From JAGVSV01 sp050952845 (GTDB lineage Bacteria; Bacillota; Clostridia; Christensenellales; Aristaeellaceae), in contig JBMNLP010000001.1 in NCBI GenBank assembly GCA_050952845.1, forward strand, positions 2,294,001 to 2,358,000: a stretch of DNA of 64,000 nt. Direction: 5' to 3'. The translations under genes were made by a program, and so were the position numbers. The notes below the pieces were generated by a model. That model did no database searches. It was not told where the DNA came from and was given only the letters and a program-made list of their open reading frames with translations. How positions within the stretch are numbered: the stretch's first letter is position 1; each line of letters begins with the position of its first letter. Shown here piece by piece: positions 33,485 through 42,000 of this stretch.

Positions 33485-34145
33485 TCATTTGCCTCCACTC
33501 ATAGCGCGTCCTGATGTAGGACAGACGCCTATGGTACGTGTCAGGCACCGTGATGTCAATCAGATGGTAGCCATAAGCGTTGATGATCACGGTGTTGTTG
33601 TGCTTGATGCGGCTTTTGACATTGCCGTATGTCCTATGCATATGCCCATGCAGGTGATAGGAGGGCAGAAACTGCTCCAGCAACATCCTGTAGCCCAAAA
33701 AGCCTTTGTGGAAAGCGTCCTCGCCGTCGCCCAGCCCGGCAGCCGGAGTATGGGTAACCAGCACGTCAAACCCGCCGTGGCGGCAGATATCCGGCATGCT
33801 TTTAATAATCTGCCTGGCAACATCCGCCTCGGTATAGTGGAATGGCTTGGGGCTGCGGCTGTTGCACCCGCCAAAGCCTAAAAACCGAATGCCCTTGATG
33901 ACGACCATCTTTTCGGTCAAATCATCACAGCCCTCGGGCGGATGGGTGAGGTAGCGCCCGTCGTGGTTGCCGGGTACATAATACAGCGGCCGCGCAACCA
34001 TGGTGGTCAGGAAGGACAGATAGTCCGCTTTCAGATCGCCGCAGGATATGATCACATCGACATCCGCAAACAGCTCGCGGTTGAAATGATCCCATATGTA
34101 TTCGCTCTCATGGTCGGCAACAACCAACGCGCGCAAGCTGGGCAA
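33465..34145 (-). CDS. Metallophosphoesterase
   Basis: 226 residues with all calcineurin-like motifs: VVADHES, SCGDLKADY, GNHDGRY, LVTHTP and HGHMHRTYG. It resembles small YfcE/ICC-type phosphodiesterases that act on nucleotides or phosphodiesters in the cytosol. Start is TTG 34145 with AAGGAGG 6 bases upstream; the nearby ATG is in another frame. First gene of the phosphoesterase - ParB/BMP - dehydrogenase operon, with a promoter at 34178-34206. Its C-terminus overlaps the next start by 20 bases. Confidence 0.88.
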   Translation of the reverse strand: MPSLRALVVADHESEYIWDHFNRELFADVDVIISCGDLKADYLSFLTTMVARPLYYVPGNHDGRYLTHPPEGCDDLTEKMVVIKGIRFLGFGGCNSRSPKPFHYTEADVARQIIKSMPDICRHGGFDVLVTHTPAAGLGDGEDAFHKGFLGYRMLLEQFLPSYHLHGHMHRTYGNVKSRIKHNNTVIINAYGYHLIDITVPDTYHRRLSYIRTRYEWRQMNDRRKK

Positions 34146-34177
34146 TGCATTCCTCCTTCATGACGATGACCAAATTT

Positions 34178-34206
34178 ATTATAGTATCCCTGCTATGGAT
34201 TGTCCA
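34178..34206 (-). promoter_or_regulatory. Promoter of the phosphoesterase - ParB/BMP operon
   Basis: Minus strand TGGACA (34206-34201), 17 bases, TATAAT (34183-34178). Confidence 0.65.
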
Positions 34207-34302
34207 GCCAACGCGCAATTTTTCATGGTTTCGAAAAATTAATTTAAAACCATTGCAACAAATTGGACCTGTCACCCGTCTATATAGAAGGAGGTGATCT
34301 TG

Positions 34303-34635
34303 ATGACCAAGCTTTTAACGGTAACTGTACCGGACAGCCAGAGAAAAACCACCATCCGCCTGAACACCGACAAAAAAACCGTCCACGTGGACGGCATCCC
34401 CTGCTGCCTGACAATGCAGGAGTTTTTGCTGTTTGTAGAGCTGGCCAAAGCGCAGGGGCGCATGGTTACCCGGGACAAGCTGTTAGCCACAGCCTGGGGG
34501 TTTGCGTCGCCCGGAAAGACGCGCACGGTGGATGTGCATGTGCAGCGGCTGCGCAAAAAGCTGGGCTCGTTCCTGATTGAAACGGTGCATGGCCAGGGAT
34601 ACCGGATGTGCGCCAGCGTGCTGGCAGCGGGATAA
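34303..34635 (+). CDS. Stand-alone OmpR/PhoB-type winged-helix DNA-binding protein
   Basis: 110 residues consisting only of an OmpR-type output domain: LTMQEFLLFVELAKAQGRMV, TRDKLLATAWG, RTVDVHVQRLRKKLG and ETVHGQGYRM. No receiver domain precedes it, so it is not a normal response regulator; it may respond to partner proteins or simply to its own level. ATG 34303 follows AAGGAGGTGA, a perfect anti-SD match. It is convergent with parB (10-base gap) and divergent from the phosphoesterase operon, which may be its target. Confidence 0.85.
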   Translation: MTKLLTVTVPDSQRKTTIRLNTDKKTVHVDGIPCCLTMQEFLLFVELAKAQGRMVTRDKLLATAWGFASPGKTRTVDVHVQRLRKKLGSFLIETVHGQGYRMCASVLAAG

Positions 34636-34645
34636 AACTACAAAT

Positions 34646-35479
34646 TTACAGGCGCTCAAAAGCGGCGTATATCGACTCCAACTCCTCGCGCGACGAATAG
34701 GTCAGTACAACCTGGCCGCGCATGAGGTTGCCTTTCACCCGGGCGCGCACGCCCACGGCTTCGCGGATACGGTCCTCAAAGGCAGACAGCTCGGGCAGCG
34801 GTAGCGCTGCCTTTTTGATTGCCTTTTTCTTGCCGTCCTGCCGGCACATCTGTTCCAGCGCGCGCACGCTCAGCCCTTCGGCTACGGCACGGCTGGCCAG
34901 CGCCTTCTGCGCCGCCGGGTTATTCATCCCGGCCAGCACGCGGGCATGGCCTGCGCTGAGCAGCCCCTGCCGCACCATGTCCTGCACTTCATCCGGCAAG
35001 GTTAGCAGCCGCAGCACATTGGCCACCGCCGGGCGCGACTTGCCCAGGCGGCTTGCCACTCGCTCCTGGGTGTAGCCGGCGGCATCCATCAGCGCGCGGA
35101 TGGCCTGCGCCTCCTCCATGGGGTTCAGGTCCTCCCGCTGGAGGTTCTCGATGAGGGCGGCCTCCAGCTGCTCATCAGCCGAAAACGAACGCACAATGCA
35201 CGGCACCGCCGTCAGACCCGCCATGCGCGCAGCCCGGAAACGCCGCTCGCCCGCCACGATGCGGTACCTGCCCTTGTTTTCAACGACAAGCACAGGCTGC
35301 AGCACGCCCACTTCGCGGATGCTGTCAGCTAACTCCTTCAGCGCGGCTTCGTCAAAGTCCTGCCGGGGCTGCGCAATGTTTGTGTCGATGTCGGTGAGCG
35401 GGATGTCCCGCACCTGGCTTTCCTGCAATATATCGGGCAGCAGCGCGTTGAGGCCGCGCCCGAGCGCGTTTTTCTTCAT
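34646..35479 (-). CDS. parB: Chromosome-partition protein ParB/Spo0J
   Basis: 277 residues. The CTPase/ParB N domain has DIPLTDIDTNIAQPRQDF and the GERRFRAARMAGL motif; the central HTH (YTQERVASRLGKSRPAVANV) binds parS; the C-terminal dimerisation domain ends the protein. N-terminal KKNALGRGLNALLPD is the usual ParB peptide that stimulates ParA. The gene is 12 bases after soj on the same strand. It loads condensin and drives origin segregation, so the chromosomal origin may be fairly near. No full parS was found in the window. Confidence 0.95.
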   Translation of the reverse strand: MKKNALGRGLNALLPDILQESQVRDIPLTDIDTNIAQPRQDFDEAALKELADSIREVGVLQPVLVVENKGRYRIVAGERRFRAARMAGLTAVPCIVRSFSADEQLEAALIENLQREDLNPMEEAQAIRALMDAAGYTQERVASRLGKSRPAVANVLRLLTLPDEVQDMVRQGLLSAGHARVLAGMNNPAAQKALASRAVAEGLSVRALEQMCRQDGKKKAIKKAALPLPELSAFEDRIREAVGVRARVKGNLMRGQVVLTYSSREELESIYAAFERL

Positions 35480-35491
35480 CGGTTTACTCCA

Positions 35492-36250
35492 TCACTGGTT
35501 GCGCCGGATCAGTTCGCCTGCCAGCGCGCGGTAAGCTTCGGCACCCACGCTACGGGGGTCGTACAGGTGGATGGGCTGGCCGTGGCTCGGCGCCTCGCCC
35601 AGGCGCACGTTGCGCGGGATGATGGTGGTAAACACCTTGCCGCGGAAATGCTTTTTCACCTCCGCTGCCACCTGCAGCGACAGGTTGGTGCGCCCGTCAT
35701 ACATGGTCAGCAGCACGCCCTCTATTTCAAGGCCCCTGTTGAAGGAATGACGGATGCGGGCAATGGTGTTCAGCAGCGCCGTCACGCCCTCTAAGGCGTA
35801 ATACTCGCTTTGGATGGGAATCAGCACGGTGTCCGCCGCCGTCAGCGCGTTGATGGTGAGCAGGCCTAAAGAGGGAGGGCAATCCAGCAGGATGAACTGG
35901 TACTGATCCCGCAGCGGCTTGATGGCATCGGCAAAACAATATTCCCGCTTAGGCAGCCCGGGCAGCTCCACCTCGGCAGCAGCCAGGCGGATATCGGCGG
36001 GCAGCAGGCTCAGCCCCTCACAGGCCGACGGCACCACCGCGCGGGCCGCCTCTGCCTGGCCCAGGATCACCTCGTAAGCCGTCTCCTTGCCCGCGCGCCC
36101 GCCCACGCCGCTGGTGGTGTTTCCCTGGGGGTCAAGGTCGCACAGCAGCACCTTTTTCCCCTTCTCCGCCAGGCAGGCAGCCAGGTTGACAGCCGTGGTG
36201 GTCTTGCCCACGCCGCCCTTCTGGTTGGCAACAGCGATGATTTTGCCCAA
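35492..36250 (-). CDS. parA: Chromosome-partition ATPase ParA/Soj
   Basis: 252 residues. The deviant Walker A is NQKGGVGKTT (K11, K16), followed by CDLDPQGNTTSG, the Walker B region FILLDCPPSLGLLT and the late TTIIPRNVRLGEAPSHGQPI typical of Soj. The ORF is open upstream, but the family N-terminus (GKIIAVANQKGG) starts at TTG 36250 after GAGGGGG. It cooperates with ParB in origin segregation and, in spore-formers, affects Spo0A/DnaA activity. Second gene of a three-gene operon. Confidence 0.95.
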   Translation of the reverse strand: MGKIIAVANQKGGVGKTTTAVNLAACLAEKGKKVLLCDLDPQGNTTSGVGGRAGKETAYEVILGQAEAARAVVPSACEGLSLLPADIRLAAAEVELPGLPKREYCFADAIKPLRDQYQFILLDCPPSLGLLTINALTAADTVLIPIQSEYYALEGVTALLNTIARIRHSFNRGLEIEGVLLTMYDGRTNLSLQVAAEVKKHFRGKVFTTIIPRNVRLGEAPSHGQPIHLYDPRSVGAEAYRALAGELIRRNQ

Positions 36251-36269
36251 AGCGTCCCCCTCAGTATGG

Positions 36270-36749
36270 TTATTCCAGCCATCCGCGCCAGCGAAAGGGC
36301 AGATGGCAGGTTTTGATGATGCGGCGGATGGTCGCCAGCTCATCGGGCGTCTGAACATCCTGAAACAGCAGGTACAGCGCCCGCAGGCTGGACAGGCTGC
36401 TGGTGCGCATGGAATATGCCTGGATGTACCCGAACGAAGCCGGATCGGCCGCCAGCTTTTCGTACAGCAGGTACATCAGCTCATCGGCCATCAGGGCAAA
36501 GTCGTTGAGCCGCAGGCGCACCGACTGGCCGTTGTCCATGATCAGCGTCATCCTGGCCGCGGTGTGGTTGCGCACCGCCATGAACAGCATGGTGTCCAAC
36601 TCCTGCTGCAACCTGGCAAAGTCGTCCCTGCCCAGCGTGAAGCTGTTCATTTTGATGACAGCGCGGCGGATCATGTCGTCATGGGCATCGACAAAAGCTG
36701 TGCCCAGCCAGGGGCGCAAGAGGTCGGCCGCGCGCCGGATTGCAATCAT
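36270..36749 (-). CDS. Hypothetical protein upstream of parA
   Basis: 159 residues, no recognised family. It begins MIAIRRAADLLRPWLGTAFV and appears mainly helical, with a beta-like middle (ARMTLIMDNGQSVRLRLNDF) and no signal peptide or membrane segment. ATG 36749 follows AAGGAGGGAGCGC; the frame is open upstream. The gene lies 19 bases before soj and has a promoter at 36786-36814, so it is co-expressed with parAB. It may be a lineage-specific accessory factor in chromosome segregation. It is not the DUF4446 protein often seen beside spo0J, which has an N-terminal membrane helix. Confidence 0.7.
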   Translation of the reverse strand: MIAIRRAADLLRPWLGTAFVDAHDDMIRRAVIKMNSFTLGRDDFARLQQELDTMLFMAVRNHTAARMTLIMDNGQSVRLRLNDFALMADELMYLLYEKLAADPASFGYIQAYSMRTSSLSSLRALYLLFQDVQTPDELATIRRIIKTCHLPFRWRGWLE

Positions 36750-36785
36750 GCGCTCCCTCCTTATGCCAGCGATCCTTCCGGTCAA

Positions 36786-36814
36786 AGAATAGCATAATCA
36801 CCGCAGATTGTCTA
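36786..36814 (-). promoter_or_regulatory. Promoter of the parAB operon
   Basis: Minus strand TAGACA (36814-36809), 17 bases, TATTCT (36791-36786). It is back-to-back with the exporter promoter at 36822. Confidence 0.6.
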
Positions 36815-36821
36815 TGACGCC

Positions 36822-36850
36822 TTGACAATGAGATGTGCTTCCGGTACGAT
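36822..36850 (+). promoter_or_regulatory. Promoter of the DMT exporter gene
   Basis: TTGACA (36822-36827), 17 bases, TACGAT (36845-36850). Confidence 0.65.
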
Positions 36851-36904
36851 GCCCATCGTTTGGAGAAGCCGGCGATGGCTTCAGCACGCCGATGGGAGGC
36901 CGCG

Positions 36905-37837
36905 ATGAAAAAGCTGTCCGGGAACCTGCTGTTGCTTGCGGCGGCGTTCATATGGGGCATCGCCTTTGTCGCCCAGAGCGCGGGCATGGACTATATCGAA
37001 CCCTTCACGTTCCAGGCATGCCGGTGGCTGCTGGGGGCGGGTGCGCTGCTGCCCCTGGCGCTGTACAGAGCCAAAAGAGCCGGCGGGCGGCAAACCATGC
37101 CCGCGCTGTGGAGGGATCGCGCCGCCAACCTGCTGAAGGGCGGGGCGCTGTGCGGCACGGTGCTGTTCATCGCCGGCGGCCTGCAGCAGATGTCGCTGGT
37201 GTCCGTCAGCGCCGGCAAGGCAGGCTTTCTGACGGCATTGTATATATTGATTGTGCCCGTGTTCAGCCTGTTTTTAGGCAAAAAGGTCAGACCAGCGCTT
37301 TGGGTATGCATCTTCACCGCCTTTGTGGGGCTGTACCTGCTGAGCATCAAGGAGGACCTGACCATCACCGTGCACGACCTGTACCTGATAGGCTGCGCGT
37401 TTGTGTTTGCGCTGCACATCCTGCTGGTGGACCATTTTTCGCCCAAAGTAGACGGGGTCAGCCTCAGCTGCCTGCAGTTTCTTGTAGCCGGCCTGCTATC
37501 GGGCATCATGATGCTGCTGACTGAAACCCCTCAACTGTGCAACATCCTGCGCGCCTGGGCGCCGTTGTTGTACGTGGGCATCCTATCCAGCGGCGTCGCC
37601 TACACCCTGCAGATCATCGGCCAAAAACGGACGACGCCCGCCATCGCCTCGCTGATCATGAGCCTTGAGTCGGTCTTTGCGCTATTAGCCGGCGTTGTTC
37701 TGTTGGGCGAGGCGCCCACCGCACGTGAAATCGCAGGCAGCGCGCTGATGTTTGCCGCCATCCTGGCGGCACAGCTTGTGCAGCTGCCGCCCAAGCCCGG
37801 CATCGGCACCGGGCGGAAAACATCAAGGCATGCATGA
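36905..37837 (+). CDS. DMT-superfamily (EamA) transporter
   Basis: 310 residues, ten predicted membrane helices in two EamA repeats. The first repeat begins LLLLAAAFIWGIAFVAQSAG, and the second has the family-like LESVFALLAGVVLLGE motif. Members export amino acids, metabolites or drugs using the proton gradient. ATG 36905 follows GGGAGG; upstream in-frame ATGs at 36833 and 36875 would add a non-membrane tail and overlap the promoter. Monocistronic and divergent from the parAB operon. Substrate unknown. Confidence 0.9.
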   Translation: MKKLSGNLLLLAAAFIWGIAFVAQSAGMDYIEPFTFQACRWLLGAGALLPLALYRAKRAGGRQTMPALWRDRAANLLKGGALCGTVLFIAGGLQQMSLVSVSAGKAGFLTALYILIVPVFSLFLGKKVRPALWVCIFTAFVGLYLLSIKEDLTITVHDLYLIGCAFVFALHILLVDHFSPKVDGVSLSCLQFLVAGLLSGIMMLLTETPQLCNILRAWAPLLYVGILSSGVAYTLQIIGQKRTTPAIASLIMSLESVFALLAGVVLLGEAPTAREIAGSALMFAAILAAQLVQLPPKPGIGTGRKTSRHA

Positions 37838-37903
37838 AACGCGGAGCGCTGTCCGTTATATGGTCAGGTGCACGCGCCAAATGATTTAGGAAAGGGATCG
37901 ATC

Positions 37904-38896
37904 ATGAAAAAACTACTGTCACTGTTCGCTGCAGCCGTGCTGATGCTCAGCATCTTCCCCATTGCCGCCGGCGCCTCCTCTGTCAAGGATACCATGAAAA
38001 TCGTGCAAATGAAGGAGTTCACCTTCACCGACGTCACCCAGGAGCTTGACGCCTTCACCCTCCAGAACACCAGCCCGCACGAAGTGTCGGTGACCATCGA
38101 GGTGTACGACCAGGCTGCCAAGGTCGTGCTGGAAACCGTGCACGTGACGCTGGCCGCCGGCAGCGCCGTAACCCCTGTCAAAGCCAGGGTGTACAAACAC
38201 TTAGCCAAGCACAACGACCTGAACACCTACATCTACCGAATCAAAACAGCCAACGGCCTGAAGAAAAACCTGTACATCGCCCAGCAGATGAAAATCGTCA
38301 AAAAAAACAACGTGGATGTCATCACCTACATCCAGCACGTCAACACCTACTATCACAACAACACCGTCTGCTCCTTCGGCCCGCATTACCGCGATGTGAC
38401 GCCGGGGCTGACCGACCTGTGGTATATGTTCACCCCCATCGACCTGACCATCCAGGGCAGGCAGACATTTGAGCTGGTGGCCAGCAACATGTACGTCATC
38501 GGCGAGGTGTATGTGGACGTCAATGGCGACAGCGTGCTCGTCACCTATCACAACTACTATGACGGCAAGGGCGGCACCACCAAGCCTGTCAGCGAGCACC
38601 TGAACTTCTTCAACGCCTACGTGAATGTAACGGTGCCCAACGACGTCCCGGTGAAAAAACTGGAGAACCCGCCCACCAACTTCGCCTTCGGGCGCCCGTT
38701 CAGCATCATGAACGACCTGGGCGGCGACGCCAACGTGCTGATGTTCGTGCGCAATGTAGTTAACTACTTCCGCTTTCCGACACCTACGAAGGAGTTCCGC
38801 CGCTTCTGGCCCAACACGCCTGAAAACACCGCGCTGCGGGACGGCATGCTGATGCTGATGGACCCCGTTATGGTCGTCATGCCTGAAGGAAAATAA
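37904..38896 (+). CDS. Exported protein of unknown function
   Basis: 330 residues with a clear signal peptide (MKKLLSLFAAAVLMLSIFPI, cleavage near AGA-SS) and no lipobox. The mature part is beta-rich, starting with a domain that resembles an immunoglobulin-like sandwich (FTLQNTSPHEVSVTIEVYDQ), followed by an aromatic-rich central region (YIQHVNTYYHNNTV, YHNYYDGKGG). No catalytic motif is evident and the family is not recognised. ATG 37904 follows AAAGGGA; a longer frame to 37868 is less likely. Followed by a hairpin terminator and the giant repeat lipoprotein, so both may belong to the cell surface. Confidence 0.7.
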   Translation: MKKLLSLFAAAVLMLSIFPIAAGASSVKDTMKIVQMKEFTFTDVTQELDAFTLQNTSPHEVSVTIEVYDQAAKVVLETVHVTLAAGSAVTPVKARVYKHLAKHNDLNTYIYRIKTANGLKKNLYIAQQMKIVKKNNVDVITYIQHVNTYYHNNTVCSFGPHYRDVTPGLTDLWYMFTPIDLTIQGRQTFELVASNMYVIGEVYVDVNGDSVLVTYHNYYDGKGGTTKPVSEHLNFFNAYVNVTVPNDVPVKKLENPPTNFAFGRPFSIMNDLGGDANVLMFVRNVVNYFRFPTPTKEFRRFWPNTPENTALRDGMLMLMDPVMVVMPEGK

Positions 38897-38938
38897 TGTC
38901 GATGCAGCGTTATAACGCAATATTGTACCTGTGCAATC

Positions 38939-38971
38939 CCCCGCCCAGCTGAACCTGGGCGGGGTTGTGTT
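38939..38971 (+). terminator. Terminator after the 37904 gene
   Basis: CCCCGCCCAG (38939-38948) and CTGGGCGGGG (38955-38964), followed by TTGTGTTT. Good stem, imperfect T-run. Confidence 0.65.
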
Positions 38972-39040
38972 TATACCTTGACGCACCCGGGTTCTTTTCG
39001 TATATTGTATGAAAACCAACCTTTTACAGGAGGAATTGAC

Positions 39041-42000
39041 GTGAAACGGCTGTGGAGCGGACTTTTGGCGGCGGTGTTGCTGATAACAGGCTGCGCCGTG
39101 CAGGGAAATGTGGCTGCGGCATCGGGCAACGAGGATGCTGCAGAATACACAAGTGGTGAATTCACCTATACCCTCAACAACAGCGGCGAAGCCGTCATCA
39201 CAGGCTGCAGCGGCTATGGCCGGACGCTGACGGTACCCGAAAGGGTAGACGAATACCCCGTGGTCGGGATTGGGGAGAAGGCGTTTTACAATTGTGACGG
39301 TTTAGCCGGCATCAGCCTGCCGGAGGGGCTGCAAAGCATCGGGAACGAAGCGTTTTACAGCTGTGATGACCTGGCCGGCATCCACCTGCCGGACAGCCTC
39401 ACAGCCATGGGCGACAACCCCTTTTTGAGCACAAAGGCTGAATTGTCGCTCTCGCCGGACCATCCGCACTTTGCCCTGATGGACGGCATGCTGTTCCACA
39501 AGGGCGAGAAACGACTGGTGTGCTATCCCTACGGCAGCCGGGCAGAAACCTGCGCCTTGCCGGAAGGCACCCTGCGCATAGGAGCCAAAGCGTTTTTCTG
39601 GTGTTCCAACCTTGTCAGCATCGCTTTGCCGGACAGCCTCACAGCCATAGACGACAACCCCTTTGTCGGCACGAAGGCTGAGCTGTCGCTCTCAGCGGAC
39701 CATCCGCACTTCGCTCTGGTGGACGGCATGCTGATCGACAAGGGCGAGAAGCGGCTTGTGTTCTCTTACAATGAGCATGATGGCACCTGCGTGGTGCCGG
39801 AAGACATTCTGCACATAGGAGCCCGGGCATTTTACAGGTGCAGCAATCTGACCAGCATCAACCTGCCGGAGGGACTGCAAGGCATCGGCGACAGGGCGTT
39901 TGACGGATGCAGCAACCTGACCAATATCGTGTTGCCGGAGAGCCTGCAGCACATCGGAGAAAGCGCGTTTGACGATTGCACAGAACTAACCGGCATCAAC
40001 CTGCCGGACAGCCTGAAAACCATAGGCGACAACCCCTTTGTGCGAACGAAGGCTGAGCTGTCGCTCTCAGCGGACCATCCGCACTTTACCCTGGTGGACG
40101 GCATGCTGATCGACAAGGGCGAGAAGCAGATAGTGTCCCATTCCCATGGCAGCCTGGCAAAAAAATGCGTGGTGCCCGAAGGCATCCTGCACATTGGAAA
40201 CAATGCGTTTTACAGGTGCGACAGCCTGACCGGCATCACGTTGCCGGAAGGGCTGCAAAGCATCGGTGTCAGGGCGTTTTACGAGTGTGAAGGATTGGCC
40301 GGCATCAAGCTGCCGGAGGGGTTCAAGCGCATTGAAAACGAAGCGTTTTACGGTTGTTCCAGCCTTGGCGGCATCGCTTTGCCAGACAGCCTCACAGCCA
40401 TGGGCGATAACCCCTTTGCCAAAACGAAAGCCAAGCTGTCGCTCTCACCGGACCATCCGCACTTTGCCCTGGTGGACGGCATGCTGATCGACAAGGGCAA
40501 GAAACGCCTGGTGTCCCATTCCTGCGGCAGCCTGGCGGAAACCTGTGCGGTGCCCGAAGGCACACAGCATATTGGAGCCAGTGCGTTTTACAGCTGCGAC
40601 TGCCTGACCGGCATTCGCCTGCCGGAGGGGCTGCAAAGCATCAAAAAGCAGGCCTTTTATGGATGCAAAAGCCTGGCTGATATCACGTTTCCGAAGGGTA
40701 TGCAGTATATCGGATACGGTGCGTTTGACGGGTGCGAAAGCCTGACAGATATCGCGCTGCCGGAAGGCTTGCAGCACATAGGGAACTGGGCTTTTTCCGA
40801 TTGCAACAGCCTGACTAGCATCACGCTGCCGGAGGGTTTGCAGCACATAGGGAACTATGCGTTTTATGACTGCTACAACCTGGCCGGCATCACGCTGCCG
40901 GAGGGGCTGCAAAGCATCGGATACAACGCGTTTTCCTGGTGTTCCAACCTTACCAGCGTTGCCTTGCCAAACAGCCTAAAAGCCATGGACGGCAATCCTT
41001 TTGCCGGCATAAAAGCCAAGCTATCCCTCTCGCCGGACCACCCGTACTTTGCCCTGGTGGACGGCATGCTGATTGACAAGGGTAAGAAGCAGTTAGTGTC
41101 CTGCTCCTATGGCAGCCTGGCAGAAAACTGCGTCGTGCCGGAAGGCATCCTGCACATCGGAGACAGTGCATTTGACGGATGCGACAGCCTGACAGTCACG
41201 CTGCCGGAAGGGCTGCAGAGCATCGGGGACAGCGCATTTTCCAGCTGTTACAACCTAACCAATATCACGCTGCCGGAGGGTTTGCAGCACATAGGGAACT
41301 ATGCGTTTTTTTACTGCTACAACCTGGCCGGCATCACGCTGCCGGAGGGGCTGCAAAGCATCGGATACGACGCGTTTTCCTGGTGTTCCAACCTTACCAG
41401 CGTTGCCTTGCCAAACAGCCTAAAAGCCATGGACGGCAATCCTTTTGCCGGCATAAAAGCCAAGCTATCCCTCTCGCCGGACCACCCGTACTTTGCCCTG
41501 GTGGATGGCATGCTGATTGACAAGGGTAAGAAGCAGTTAGTGTCCTACTCCTATGGCAGCCTGGCAGAAAACTGCGTTGTGCCGGAAGGCATCCTGCACA
41601 TCGGAGACAGGGCGTTTAATGAATGTGAAGACTTAACCGGCATCAGCATACCGGAGGGGCTGCAGAGCATCGGGTACGAGGCGTTTTCAGGTTGCAGCAG
41701 CCTGACAAGCATCACCTTGCCCAACAGCCTGAATACCTTGAGCGGCAATCCCTTTGCCGGAACAAAAGCTAACCTGTCGCTCTCACCAAGTCATCCCTGC
41801 TTTGCCCTGGTGAACGGCATGCTGATCGACAAAGGAAAAAAGCGGTTGGTATCCTGCTCCTATGGCAGCCTGGAAAAAAACTGTGTGGTGCCGGAAGGCA
41901 TCCTGCACATCGAGGACAGGGCGTTTGATGGATGTGAAGACTTGACCGGCATCACGCTGCCCAAGGGGCTGCAAAGCATCGGGTACAGTGCATTTTCAGG

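Noticed and set aside
37718..37735. Second parS-like half site (CACGTGAAA)
   Set aside because: Left half does not match and it is inside the DMT exporter gene.
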